The translations under genes were made by a program, and so were the position numbers. 64,000 nucleotides of DNA from Sphaerosporella brunnea (Eukaryota > Ascomycota > Pezizomycetes > Pezizales > Pyronemataceae), in contig VXIS01000241.1 of NCBI GenBank assembly GCA_008704415.1, forward strand, positions 1 to 64,000. The letters run 5' to 3'. The number at the start of each line of letters is the position of its first letter. The stretch's first letter is position 1. The notes beneath the pieces were generated by a model that had not been told where the DNA came from, searched no databases, and saw only the letters and a program-made list of their open reading frames with translations. Below, one piece after another: positions 22,886 to 34,799 of the stretch.

Positions 22886-25490
22886 CAAAGCAGAATTGGC
22901 GGCCGTCATTCGGGTTTTCGTGCGTCAGGGCCTGATTGTTTTGCTTCCTAGGTGTTATCTTTTCTTGCTGTTTGTATTGCTGTCAACCGTGGTTCCTTTG
23001 GCGGTGTTCCCATCGGCATGTAGGACATCTAATGAAATGCATACCGCTGTCAATTCACCTCTTCTCACCCGGCTCGCTTTCGCGCATCCGTGTTGCGCTC
23101 CCGAACAGCAGACCTGTCTCTCTCCGCAGCAGCACAGTGGAAATATCATGGGCGCCAAAATGGGTTCCATTGCCGTCGATGAATCAGTTACCTATCTGTC
23201 CCCCGCACAACGCCACGGACCTGGGCAGCAAAACAGACCGCGTGCTCTACAAGCGTTGGTACCCAGGGGTCACGAACCTGCGCGCCTCTATCAGTGATAG
23301 TGATGGCGACGGCGTGTTAGGATGCGCAACATCGTGTTGCGTCCGGGCCGCGGATTGTCTCGTGGGATTACAACAGACGGAGGTCCAGAGATATTGCAAT
23401 CGTTGCAGCGCAATGGAAGTGCTAAGGTACAGCGACGCTGCTGCACCCAGCTGGCTATCCGCAAGCTACTAGCAATGGTTTTGAGGTACTGAATACATTC
23501 CTGTGACATCGACTTTCCCCCCGCTGTGCAAGGGAAGAGAAATGTGCGCGTGCTACGGTACGTGAAAAAGGGCTTGTGCCCGGCCGCCTTTCAGGTGTTG
23601 CTGCGTCGTCCCGGGATGTGGCTGCGTACTATGGTCGTCCTGGATTATGCTGTTCTGTGGTATTGTTTCCAAGGCCTCGGAGGCATCGTGCGCAATCTTC
23701 AGCTTCTTCAGTGCGCCCCTGAATCCCAGCACTCATATGGGGGCCGTAGACTCGGCACCGCAATTGTACGTGCAGTGTGGGCAGTCAAATTATCGTGTGT
23801 TTCTGTCGACCAATTTCTGGGAAATATATCAACCCCAAGCAACGGTGCTGGAATGGATATGGACAATTTTGTTGGTATCGGGGAACCAATAAGCCGTGGA
23901 TATATGGTCTTTGAACCGGCATGGAATCGCGGTCTCCATTGTGGTTGCGGTCAGGGATAGGTTGATACTCTGCGCTGATTCATGAACGCTTTTGAGGCGC
24001 CGATGGTGCAGAACCACGGCGCCCTCTGAAGCCGGTCGCACGAACGGTAGACCGACAGTCGGAACGAGTGAGAAATTCTGTGTAGAGCTTTCGGTGCCAC
24101 GTAAACATCGCCTGCACACCCAAAACGTGGTCGAAGAAAGGACGGGGGGATGTATCTGCAACCAATGGTTGGTGTTGGGGAACGTTGTAGAACCGCCGCT
24201 TAAGCAGGTCGTTTTGGAGACCTTGAGCGTGTATATCTGCACTGCGCGCTTATGACATGCGGTTTTTTTTCGCTGGCTTGGAAATTGGCGCTCGGGCTCG
24301 CGGTTCTTGGGCAATTTAAACACGGAATCCATGCGGATGAACGACACCCCGGCGGTTTTGAATATGTGAGCTGGAACCGGTATCTGAGAACATAAGGCGG
24401 GTTCTCGTTGATAGAGCGTGGGGGTGCAGAGTGCAGCTCTAAGGCTGATTGCCACCCAGCCAGTGTTGCCAATAGCCAGCCGGTGGTCGGGGGGGTGTTT
24501 CGGCTGCCTATGGGTATTCTGTCCTTCAACAACCGAAGGGCGAGCGCACGTTCCCCTTCACAAGTAGTACAAATAAAAAACGGAACGTTTTGTCACATCC
24601 ATCCAGCTACTGCACCTCATCATTTCTTTGTTTGCGGCTGATACCTCCTACTGGATTCTTCCTGCTGCCTCCCGGTGATGGGTCGATGTCATCAACGTTT
24701 CGTCAACCCGGCGGTCGGAAATGGCGGATTTGGCGCTGGAAAAATCACGCTCCTGTTCAGCTGACGACACCGGATAATCAGGATTTCTAATGGCATTAAT
24801 GGGAGAGTTAGATACGGAGTCTTTTAAGCTTTCAGGAGCCAATCAAATCGGTCTTCAGCCTCTTTTACGGTTTTACCCAGCGGTGGTATTTGGCAAGGCT
24901 TGTTTCGGCCACACTGGCAACCTACGCAGCCGGATTAACTGCTGCAGTAGTTGCTGTGGTGAGGTGCGCTTCCAAACAAAGCAATGCTGGTAAAACGTCT
25001 GCAACGGTTCGGTATAAGCCCTACTCGGCTTGGCCTTGTAAAGCCTTGGATGCTTTCTTCACGTGTTGCAGGATTGGGAAAATACAAGTAGCAGAGGAGG
25101 TTGCAAAAATGTAAGTTCTCAACATGATGAAAAGCGACGTGGCCCCACACGATCCACACTGACATGGGCTGAATCTTCTGATCAGGACCCAGGGCGCTCC
25201 TTAGACTCCCCATGCGCAATTATGTTTCCCTGTTTTCCTATCCGTGGGCATCGCAACGATGGAGCGTGCGCTCAACCGTCGAGCAGCCAGTGATTTTGTA
25301 TGCGCGGCGGGGTTTTCCCGGCACCACTTTTCCCTTCCCCTCGTTATCTTCACCGCATGCAGCAATATGGGGGATATCAGCGAACCAGGGTTGCAAGAAG
25401 CGGGTCCGCAGTGTCGCTGTGCGGTAGGCTCGGTGTACGATTATCAGGCATATTGTTGATTGGTACATGGAGTGAATTAATCACAGTTGT
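22886..25490. other. No supported gene; one isolated hAT-MITE end
   Basis: Frames up to about 208 codons are present without motifs. A lone terminus of the CAGTGTT... family lies at 24461. Nothing else is identifiable. Confidence 0.4.
24461..24481. mobile_element. Isolated hAT-MITE terminus
   Basis: CAGTGTTGCCAATAGCCAGCC matches the family terminus at 8921, but no partner end was found within a few hundred bases. It is probably a truncated copy. Confidence 0.45.
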
Positions 25491-25507
25491 ATGGTGCAGG
25501 CAGCTTT

Positions 25508-26294
25508 ACAGCAATTACCCTAACACAAGGCCAAACTCAGGGTGGGGGATAGAAGAAATTAGACTTTGGGGTCGGGTAAAACTGCACAGATGCCTGCGGG
25601 TGGTGTGGCTGGTCACGCTCGCCGCTGTGGGATTGTACGTCATTTCAACGCTCCGCGCACTCCAAGATGCAACAGTTTGCTCTGGGGAAAAGCGCCCATT
25701 TCACAACCTGGATCAACAAGTGTGAGATACTTGATTTCTCGACAGACTACGTGATGGACTTGAGGAACAATATTGCCAACGGCGCTATTTTTGAGCAGCC
25801 GTTGTGCAATGGCGCTGGCCGTTGAATTTGACGGGTTGAGGAGGTCGATGGGTTCGGGGTTCAAGATATCGGGGGGTTGTTTGTAGATATAGCTCTTCTC
25901 TCTTTCTGTTCTCTCTTTCCTTTGATGGCGACCAACAATGGGCGTTTTGCTGCCACCGCCCCCCCGCAAGAGGCAACTCGCAACCTCCCTGGTGAGTGTG
26001 TTCTATCTCTTTCCCTCTCTGTTTGCGGTTCGTCCGGGCGTTCTCATGGATGTTCGGTCTTCCCGCGACGCCTCCGACAAACCTCGTTCAACAGCTGTTT
26101 GGGGCAGAAGCGCTGGTGAACCCTGGTGATGGAAACGCTGGGCGGAGGAAAGCTGGGCTGCCTTTGCTCAGGTACTCTGCAGACGTCACCAGCCACATGT
26201 CTCCACGGTGTCTTAGCAGTTTTACCCGACCCCAAAGTCTAATTTCTTCTATCCCTCGCCCTGAGTTTGGCCTTGTGTTAGGGTAATTGCTGTA
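25508..26294. mobile_element. Fold-back element nested in the left end of the Tc1/IS630 transposon
   Basis: Long inverted arms start CAGCAATTACCCTAACAC at 25510 and end with the complement at 26292. They match over more than 75 bp (through the GGGGTCGGGTAAAACTG block) and enclose about 500 bp of spacer. TA lies on both sides. Removing the element brings GGCAGCTT next to TAAACCATG, as found uninterrupted at the other transposon end (29140-29163). The spacer has no convincing gene. Confidence 0.8.
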
Positions 26295-26405
26295 AACCAT
26301 GACCAAGCAGGGGGGGGTTTTGAAACACCTATTACCCGGCTGCAAGCGAGCGAGTGATATTCTATGGTGCGTCGCGCGGCAGGAGCCAACCCCGAATGCT
26401 GGTAT

Positions 26406-28994
26406 TTACGGTGCTTTTGAGACTTTGCGGTGACTTTTATACACCTTGTCGGCAAATGCCTGGGTTCCATAAACATATCCAGCAGAGTAGGCTTCCAGGA
26501 TACACTCGACTTTTTCGAAGTAGCGTAGGATTTGCTGAGGCGGCACCGCCTTTAAACCTTGAGGGACTGTTTCGCAAAGCTCACGCAGAGCATACCTACA
26601 GTTCTTCCTTGTGAACATCTTTGTTGCCCCCCAGTGGTACTCAATGGGACTGGTTTCTGGGTGAAATTTGGGCAGGAAAATGTAAATAGGGGGATTCACG
26701 GTTGAGAATAGACAGTTTTAGCGTAAAATGAGCCCTTCTATTAAGGCTAATAGACGCACGAAGCGCGCCAGAATAGAAAATTCACGAAGGAGCTTAGGAG
26801 CTGCTGCTGCATTCTATGCTCCCCTCTATTAACGCTAACAAAGTGCGCCATAACTGTTTATGGCTAGAAGCAAAAAAAAAAAAAACGCCAAGGCCCCTGA
26901 TGTGCCAAGCCATACTATGCACGTCGACTTTTTGTCTCCAGAACGTTCTAAAAAAAAAAATATTAAAAAACCTGCACCTCAAACCTCAACGCCACCACGA
27001 AATCCTCATCCTTAGCAACGTGTCCGCTCCCTTACACGATCCAAGCTTGCTGCGACGCTATGCGTGTGTAGCGTTGTGAATGTAGAATGCTGTGGGATGG
27101 GCGCGCACAATTTCGCCTTCTCTCTAAGAACCTACCATCACACTTGACTATTCCACGTTTGGAACTAGTGTACAAAAGAATGAACTGCTCGCAAAAGAGG
27201 TGTTTCACGGTTCATTCTATTCTACGAGGTTTAGTGTGGTTTAGGTGCGCATAGAAGTCAGAATAGACTGGTTCTATTCTGAACCGTGAATCCGGCTAAT
27301 GTGACCCCGCTTTCGGATCTCCTCTTCAAGCTTCATTTTTTGTTGTCGGAACTCCTGCTCTTAAGCAATCACACCTCTGGCACAGTGATTGCATCCTTCC
27401 AAACAGGCTTGATCCAGGTTACCATCTTCTTTACGGCATTGAAGTTTCATGCCTGTTCTCCATAATCCTCTTTCTTCGAGGATATCTCGGAGGCCCTTTG
27501 ATTGTCCAGATTCATCAGTTATTTTTTGAGGGCGATTGTTGCGGTAGTCAAAGGTATCCCGGACTGCTCTCCCTTTGCCTGGATTCAAGACTAAAAACTG
27601 AGACTGTAGAGCATCGGGTGCGTACGATGAATGAATTGTTGCATTGTCGAAAAAAAATACGGCTGTACAACTTGGAAAGGCACTCTCAAATAGGGGGATA
27701 GCCACTTGAAGTGTTTGAGCCAAGAGCATCTCTGCGCTGAACCAAATATCTCCCCCACATTCCAGCTGATGTGTTGTACTGTAGATGTTAGGACGCAAGC
27801 CTTCGTCGACACCCCAATCTAGAAGGTCTCCATGAGGTAACCAATCTGGAGCACATAGCGAGCCTCCCGGTGTAAGAAAACCTGGAATCATGATCCTCTA
27901 GCCTTGACCCTTTATGCGTAGAGGACGGTTTCTCTTGGAACACCAGATTTTATGGCGGCCATCATTTGCATTGAAAGTGCATTTGTCTTGGAATACTGAA
28001 ACCATATAGTGTTTGATTGTAGGTGTAATGAGAAACCATCCTTGGCTGGCATTGGTACTTGCTGTAATTGCAGCTCTCCAAATCTCCCACAGGATCAGAA
28101 AGGGCTTCACATGTGCCACTAGTGGAAGAAAAGTCTTCTGACGATATTTTCCTACATCGTCTCTTTCCTGTCCATCCAAGAAAATTCCTTTGCCCGAATC
28201 CAGCCAACTCAAGCCTGCCTGTTCTTTGAGCCAATACCTGCATGCTCGACTTCCAATAGTCCGGCATAGAACACTCTCCTCATGTGGCAAATTGCTGGAC
28301 AGGTCGACTTCCCTCCAGTATTCTATAACTGCGTGTGCAAGATTTTCTAAATCAAGCTTTTCTCCAGCTGTTGCAATCCACTGCCTCATCGCAAGTATGT
28401 TACCTTCATCTTGGAACTTGCCTATGACCTTTGTATGATGTCCTTGTCGTCCTGCTATGTAGTGTCAGGCTCGTACCCAGTCTCGCTCTTGCTGGCATAT
28501 CCGAAGGGTTGCTCCACGACCTTTGCCTTGGCTACTTTGTGCAATCATCAATGCCAGTGATCTCCGAGTCTTATTGGAGAACCTCCTACGGCCTTTTACT
28601 TTGTTTAATTGTCTCTCCATCAGCCACAGGATCTGTAAGCAGTGCCGGAAATCCTGCCCTCCCCGCCTCAAGAAACGTTTGTGATGTCGTAACATCTTTT
28701 TAATATCCGCAATTGCGTCGGTAAGCAGTATTTCAGTAACTTCTGCTCTATCTGGGCTCTGTTTTATCCTAGGCCAGGCTGCTCGTGCTTGCTCAATTTT
28801 CACTGCCAGTTCCTCTGGCCTTCTTTTCATCCTTGGAATGTTGTCTCGGTGGTTGCTTCAGGTTCTTTATCGGCCGTCGCCTCAGGAGCAGCTTGCGTCT
28901 CTGATGCAGCCTGCGCAGCTGCTTGCGCCTCAGCGCGCTTTCTTCTCCTCCATATGGTAATTCTGGATGGGGTTTGCGTGTGGGGTCTTGCCAT
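26406..28994 (-). pseudogene. DDE transposase (IS630/Tc1-like), frameshifted and interrupted
   Basis: Reading on the minus strand from 28994: a basic start (MARPHTQTPSRITIWRRRKR), an Ala/Glu/Thr-rich linker, then after a frameshift (about 28830) the region MKRRPEELAVKIEQARAAWP. Next come the DDE-domain pieces: VFQDKCTFNANDGRHKIW (first Asp), FFFDNATIHSSYA (second Asp), the conserved GQSKGLRDILEERGLWR and a Cys-rich segment. After the 600-bp insertion follows IFLPKFHPETSPIEYHWG, supplying the last acidic residue. The ends of the frames near 28465, 27898 and 27361 are stops, so it cannot make an active enzyme. This family is common in fungal genomes. Confidence 0.82.
26692..27293. mobile_element. 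MITE inserted in the transposase gene
   Basis: Termini are GGATTCACGGTTGAGAATAG and the inverted counterpart ending AACCGTGAATCC. A related internal motif (TTCACGGTTCATTCTATTC) occurs near 27207. The element splits the transposase between RKRGH and IFLPKFHPE, parts that are adjacent in intact relatives. No unambiguous target duplication was found. It is AT-rich with several poly-A runs and non-coding. Confidence 0.7.
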
Positions 28995-29171
28995 TTTGGA
29001 ACGTGGCTTCAGCGAGAAGCAGTGTTGCCAGTGGAATTTTTATTGAGGCGTGCCCGTGCCCATATGGCGAGGCGGGTGCGCATTGACTATCACTCGCTCA
29101 CTTGCAGCCGGATAATAGGTGTTTCAAAACCCCCCCCTGCTTGTTCATGGTTTAAGGCTGCCGGCACCATA

Positions 29172-30928
29172 CCTTTCCAGCAGTGTGAGCTTTCCGCGGT
29201 CTCCCCCCTCTGTACACGGCTCACTGCGTGTGACTCGCCCCTTACGCAGCCCGCCATCCCGGCCGCCCCTATTTTAGTCAGCGCGGACGAAGAGAGAAAC
29301 CCGCGGCCTGTTGCTCTTATGCAGCCCCGCCGACGCGCCCGACGTTTTGGGCTGGCTATGAGGAACATGGCTTCCAGCTCCTTATACCTTCGCCGAATAT
29401 AACGAGTTACGCGCCTTGTCTCTGGATGAATGAAATTACAGACATCAATAGCGAGTATATTGACGCATTCGCCTCCTCCTACCACGCTGAGGGTACGCCT
29501 CTGTCGCTCACAGTCTCTGGATTGGGCGCACTTGATTCCCGCCAAGGCGGTTATGCCTGGTCTTCCAACTGATCGAATCTGGCGCTTCTTGAATAATCCT
29601 AGGTGGTCGCAATTCATTTTTCTGACAAAATACATCTATGCATATATGCAGTCCCATGTCTTCTTCCGTATCGAGTTCAGCGGTTATGGCATCTGAAGCT
29701 GCCTTGATACAGTATCACGCTGCTGACATGATTATACAAGAAACCGTGTCCTGCGTGACGTGGTTTAGATTGGTGCCATCATCCTTGCAGTATTGCCGGC
29801 GTTGAAGAGAGTGGATTCAGGTTGACACTATGCTAACGCTGCAGGCGACGTCGTGGTCTGGGTGATGGAGGGGGGTGTATCAAGAGCGGTCAAATTCACC
29901 GGGACCGCACATCTGCTGATTCAAATCGCTCACTCTTTTACGGCCGGCCGGAACGGGCTGCACGGCTGGTGGTCTCGCGCTCCTTGAAATGGCTGTCTCG
30001 ACACCTTTCGGGCTCATTCTCACCCACACCCAGTGATGGACACGAGACTGCGAGACGAGACTGAGGATGATCGAGACGCGTCGAGAACTGTCGAGACCGC
30101 GAAAGAATGGCGAGACTGGCCGAGAATAACGGCGGCAGGCAAGACACGGCGAGAATCTCTCCTGCGTGGGAGAGCTTCCAGTCTGCATCGTAAACTGGGT
30201 GGATGGGTCATGCGCGCTGGTGCACCTAGGTGGGCGAGGAACATCAAACGATGCTATTGCAGACATGTTGGGCGAGACGCCGGAGGCCGTTCTGGCCGCA
30301 GGTTAAGAAAATGCTGACCCCGCTCTCGCCGCCCCGCGCGCCGAGTCTCCCTTCCCCCCCCCAAGAATCTCGCTTTGGCCGCGGCTGTCGTCGCCCACCC
30401 CAGCCGCCGAGTCCTCCCGCAGGTGCCCTGCGATGCTCGAGTTGGAGCACAACAAGACCAACCATGACGGCCGGGCATCGCATGATACTCGTGGTGCACA
30501 TCGCAAGCAGAGCAAATACGGCAAGCAAGGTGCGGAAAAAACCGCGTTTAAATGAACAATATCAAATACAGGTTACAGATGATGAGCATTCGGCAGAGAA
30601 CTCCAAAACAGCATCGGTTGAAAAAGAGAGGAAAAAATGCTGAATAAATAAAGAAAAGGAAAGGGTTATAACGGGCTATTTGCCCCGGTGTTTTGTTGGA
30701 AAGGCGTCCGAGTCAAAAGTGATACCGGCGACTGGATCGAAAGCTTTCCTTTTTTTTTGTTTTTTTTTTTTGTGCAAAACAGCACCCGCGTCGCATGCAG
30801 AGCTTTCTTCAAGTGTAGAGACGTCGCTATGCAACGATGTATTGACACTTTCAACAACCAAAAGTACCGCATCGCCATTCCACCAGCGCCACCCCACCCC
30901 ATGCCACCAGCTCCGCGACACGTGACAC
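29172..30928. other. No supported gene; one GAGAC-rich dispersed repeat
   Basis: Apart from the repeat at 30034-30190 I see only short frames. A C-rich stretch (30310-30420) gives proline-rich reads on either strand. Confidence 0.4.
30034..30190. repeat. GAGAC-rich dispersed repeat, copy 1
   Basis: About 150 bp matches 38950-39105 in direct orientation: CACGAGAC...GAGACGAGACTGAG, then TGTCGAGACCGC, GAATGGCGAGACTG, ACGGCGGCAGGC and GGCGAGAATCTCTCC. Both copies begin with CAGTGA, which hints at a terminus, but no right end was found. Confidence 0.7.
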
Positions 30929-31128
30929 CAGTGTTCCTCACAGTCCAGTCTGACCAGTCCTGAGCGCGGACTGGACCTGGAGCACATTGTGCGAGTCCAG
31001 TCCGAGACATTGCCCCGGACCAGCAGTCCTTTGGGAGGGTATGGACTGGATACTTCCTATTACATAACGATTTTATATGCAAACAGCCCGCGCCCTCAAA
31101 ACTCATGAGTCGAACCCGGGCCATGTAC
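30929..31128 (-). mobile_element. 3' terminal fragment of a hAT element
   Basis: The end CAGTGTTCCTCACAGTCCAG at 30929 is followed by repeated GGACTGG/CCAGTCC motifs. Further in lies a block containing ATATAAAATCG and GGAAGTATCCAG that also occurs after the hAT coding remnant at 43613-43720. A B-box-like GGGTTCGACTC inside made me first consider a SINE, but the placement next to hAT coding sequence elsewhere favours a hAT 3' region. The rest of the element is absent here. Confidence 0.5.
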
Positions 31129-31193
31129 CCCATCTACTTGACTATAACACATACCGCTATCTGGTGAAATATAAAGCTCCCGAGCTCTCGGTT

Positions 31194-31855
31194 GAAACCG
31201 ACAGGGCTGTCAAAAGTCTGGCCAGTCCGGCTTGATGCGTGGCCTGAACCGGACTGATTGAAACAGGCTTTTGAAATCATGGGCCGTTTGGACCAGGCTT
31301 TTTGGATCACGACTCAGGGGCGTGACAGCACCCACCGGCCCAGAATGACCCGGCACCCAGCGGGCCAGCCACGCATCTGTAGTTTTTTTCTTACACATAC
31401 ATCAAGGAAAGAAACATGAAGCGAGATACAGATTGAACAACCAGAAGGACCTCCAGCTACCCCTGCATCTCCGCCCCGCGCTGTTCCAATTCACTCAGCA
31501 TAGGCTCAACCTGTTGAATTGAGAACCAGCGCCATATACCAGATCTTCCCTCGCTCAGGATTTGAGCTATTCTATGGCGTGGATCAACAAGTCTTTTGAT
31601 TGCGATCGACACTTTAGCTGCAGCGGAATGAGCACCGAGCGATTAGCGCTTTTAGGGCCCCGTGTTCGGCACAATGACCGACCCGACCTTAGTTCAGGAT
31701 ACCAGGCACCGGCCGGCACCTATCAGATATCCAGGTGGTTCTTATGTCGGCCCGAACCTGTCGGACTGGCCACATCACCGGCCCGACCTGACCTACTCAG
31801 TGGGGCCCCGTTTGACCTGGCGGCCGGCCGGAATATTGACCGCCCTGGTAACCGA
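31194..31855 (-). mobile_element. hAT-derived non-autonomous element, 646 bp, with 8-bp TSD
   Basis: Termini are CAGGGCTGTCAAAAGTCTGG at 31202 and the inverted counterpart ending TTGACCGCCCTG at 31847. Flanks GAAACCGA and GTAACCGA form an 8-bp TSD with one mismatch. The minus strand near 31600-31450 keeps the transposase C-terminal remnant (IHAIE, stop, LKS, stop, AREDLVYGAGSQ), which is the decayed counterpart of the copy at 11204-11851. Confidence 0.85.
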
Positions 31856-32485
31856 GAAGGTCAATTCAAACGTCCGGCGGACAAAATCAATTGCTGTTGG
31901 CCACGATGGTGGTGAAGATGCGTGGGTGCCGGCGATAAGCTCACCATCCAATGCCGCGGCGTGCAAATCCTCCACAGCGTACAATCCTCCACAACATCGC
32001 ATCGCTTCACAAACCCCGGTCTGCAAACATCCGGGCGCTGAACGCTACATAAAAGGCCGCGTTGATATCATGATGGACGCAGCCGCACCGGCAATCAGAA
32101 CCAAATCCCGGGCCAGCAGAGTAGGCGGCGTGAGGACCAAACCCCAAACTGTCTAGGACCGCCGGCCCCGAGCGTTCTCAGCAGAACAGTGAGTTCTTGG
32201 CGACCGGTTGCGCGACTTCCATTGGCTCGTGGTGCCAATTTTATATGTTGAACTTTTCGCTTCGAAGCGAGATCTCGGGAACCCTATATTCCACCAGCTA
32301 GCGGTATAATTCCTATATAGAGCAGTTGGTGTGTCGTTTTCCGGTGTCGTTTTCTGGCGGCGTTTACCGTTGTGGCGGTTTCGGGAGGCTCAAGCGAAGC
32401 AAGCACTACGATTCTGGAGCAGAGCGAGTACCTCGCTCTACCATTCTGGAGCCTGGATGAGCGTCTTTTGATGCGCTTATCTGTT

Positions 32486-32670
32486 TAAGCTCATTCCATG
32501 GAGAGTAAAGGCCGGTAGCTCATATTGAGGCGGAGAGTCACAGGACCCACCGCAGGGCCACCCCGCATTACAACCATCCAAGGGGGGATAGATTTGAATA
32601 CAGGGGGAGAATAAGCATCCTTTGATGCCCAAAATCGGTAAGTTTGAGCTCAGTCCATAGAGAGTAAAGA
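32486..32670 (-). repeat. Inverted dispersed copy of the 158-bp repeat unit
   Basis: The reverse complement matches the array at 37390-38965: blocks AAGCTCATTCCATGGAGAG, CACAGGACCCACCGC and GGGGGGATAGATTTGAATAC. A more degenerate second unit lies at 32872-32990. Confidence 0.65.
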
Positions 32671-32871
32671 TCGGTGCGAACGGGGCTTTGAATCAAGTTG
32701 CGGCGTTGTGATTGGTGACGGGCTTGTTACAGACTCACGGCCTATCACCAGGACATGAGGTTGAACAATCCAATGAAATGCACGACCTAATATCGCTAGA
32801 TCCCTCACTTTTCGCCCTAGGCATTATCCTGTTGTTTCGACATTGCAGGGGATAGCACATTTTGACCCGAA

Positions 32872-32990
32872 AGAGCCACAGGACCCCATGCCGGGCGATC
32901 CCATATAACAACCATCTATGCAGGGATAGATTTATATACAGTGGGAGATTGAGCGGCTTCAGCGAGTGATATCTATCTTTAACAGCTGCC
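32872..32990 (-). repeat. Inverted dispersed copy of the 158-bp repeat unit (partial)
   Basis: Contains CACAGGACCCCATGCCG, ACAACCATCTATGCAGG and GGGATAGATTTATATACAG in the same order as the unit at 32486-32670, then diverges. Confidence 0.55.
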
Positions 32991-34799
32991 AATATCTGAA
33001 GCGATCCCACGCTGTTAAGCGTTTAATCGGTTTTATCCGCAGACCATGTACACCGGGATAGATGCGTAGATGTGGACAGAACGTTGAAAAGAGTTTACAG
33101 CAAGTATTTGCATTTTATCTGATGCTATGGTCATTGTCTATGATTTTTGGGTAAAGTATCTGACCATATGATAGTGGATCCCGGCATATAGTGGATGATG
33201 CAATAAGATAAGAGATATACCTAATCTGGCTAACTTGTGATACCCGAATGATTGCCTGTAAACATCGCCTTTCGCTGCAAAATCGCCGCACCGGCAAAGA
33301 AAGCGGATGGCGAACTAAAGAAGGTCAAAGTGGGACGACTGATTCAGGCCGGAGCACAAAAATTAGCGGAATCCCAGAGCTCAAAGGCGGATTTACATGC
33401 CTCGTGGTCGTTTCCTTTTTTCCTTTTTTTTCTTTAGAATGATAATTGAGTGGGAGTTGAGCTTTTTCGTCGGGCGCCCGAGTGCAACCGTGATACATGG
33501 GCTATCACTCAAGTGGTGCAAGCTAGCCAGATTAGGTATATCTCTCTCTTATCGCATCATGCACTATCTGCTGATATCCAGTTGTTAAAAACAGTTAAAC
33601 CCCAAGAGAAGCCGAAGCACCGTAAGCCTCAAAACGTACAACCTCTTACGGATCGAAGCAAGCTTGCACCAGGCATGCAAACAAGCCACTGAGACGAGAG
33701 GGCTAAAACGATGCTGTCCGAGAAGCTCAACTCGTTAGCAACAACACTGGCTTGTACACAGAATCTAAACATTCCCCATTCACAAGATAGGTTTTAATCA
33801 ACATCCATACGCCCCTAACCATTGTCCAGCGGTAGCCCCTCATGGATAGGCTCGTAACGAATCGCCAGCGGTAGCCCCTCGTTGAGATCATCCTTCGATA
33901 TCTCATTTGTTGAATGTGACACCTCTCGTTGTTCCTCTGTGTTGCACTGCAAGATCAGCAAGCTCTTCCACAAGAGCTTCACAATCTACATCTTCATCCT
34001 CCGTCACCTGATCACTATCATCCTGCTCCTCACCTTCACTCAAACTACCATCTACATCGTGTACTGCCAGAGCTCCTTCGCACACATTCCCTTCTGGCGC
34101 GCTCGTTGCGTTTGTTAGCTTGAAGGGAAAAGGGATAGAAGTTGCTTTCACGTTCTTTTCTCAACCGTGAGACAGGCTCATCATCACGTTCAGTATGTGG
34201 TGGTAAGAATACAAGAAATGTGACTTCCCCCCCGCCTCGCCCCCTGCCTCCCCCCCGCCTCCACCCGCCTTCACCCCGGCCACAACTATTTCAAATGCCG
34301 AAAATTCCGAAAACAAAGGATTGTCACCTTCGGATCATCGGGCAAGGCTCTCCACCGTGCCTCACTCGCAACCATCACCACATTGCCGTTTGACATCGCA
34401 TTCCCTTTAGACATCGCATTCCCATTTAACCCCATAGCGATCAACAGACTTTCCGTCGGTGGGGGTCCCAAGAATGACACGGGAATTCCAGCTAGGTAGA
34501 GCAAGGAGCGGTTGCGTGGTATTGCAAGGGTGATGGGAGCGGATATCAGCAGGTCCAGCTGCTCGACAGTGCCTGTGATGGGAGCGGATATCGCCGGGCT
34601 CAGCGTCTCGACAGTGCCTATGATGGGTTCCATAGGATTGACCAGGTGTGAGGAAGAAGCGTGAGCCCTGGCGGTGAAGGCGGGGGGTGCAGGACCGTTT
34701 GGTGGTGCTGCGGCGCACTTCAGATCTTGTAGAACAGCGTTGGTAGGATTTGCCAGAGTGGGAAGGTCAACATCCGGCGGTGCAGTGTCGGCACTGTAC

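Larger units (their letters stand above)
25491..29171 (-). mobile_element. Tc1/IS630-type DNA transposon with two nested elements
   Basis: The left end is TGGTGCAGGCAGC at 25493; the right end is its inverted counterpart ending at 29169; TA lies outside each. Behind these lies a further inverted block (CAAGCAGGGGGGGGTTTTG, then AAACACCTATTA and the GGCTGCAAG/GAGCGAGTGAT segment) at about 26296-26366 and 29080-29150. This block was originally next to the left terminus. A fold-back element at 25510-26292 now splits it off. A second miniature element (26692-27293) interrupts the transposase. The TA target and DDE motifs place it in the Tc1/IS630 (mariner-like) superfamily. Confidence 0.8.
31856..34799. 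other. No supported gene; holds inverted copies of the 158-bp satellite unit
   Basis: Aside from satellite-like units at about 32486-32670 and 32872-32990, nothing is recognisable. A homopolymer-rich spot lies at 33415-33440. Confidence 0.4.

Noticed and set aside
28981..29060. CAGTGTTGCCAGTGG as another hAT MITE end
   Set aside because: Similarity to the family stops after about 14 bases, no partner or TSD is present, and it lies inside the Tc1/IS630-like element.
31030..31128. SINE-like repeat with GGGTTCGACTC, also present at 43613-43720
   Set aside because: The 43-kb copy directly follows hAT transposase coding and the 31-kb copy leads into a hAT-type terminus, so a hAT 3' region explains both better than a tRNA-derived SINE.
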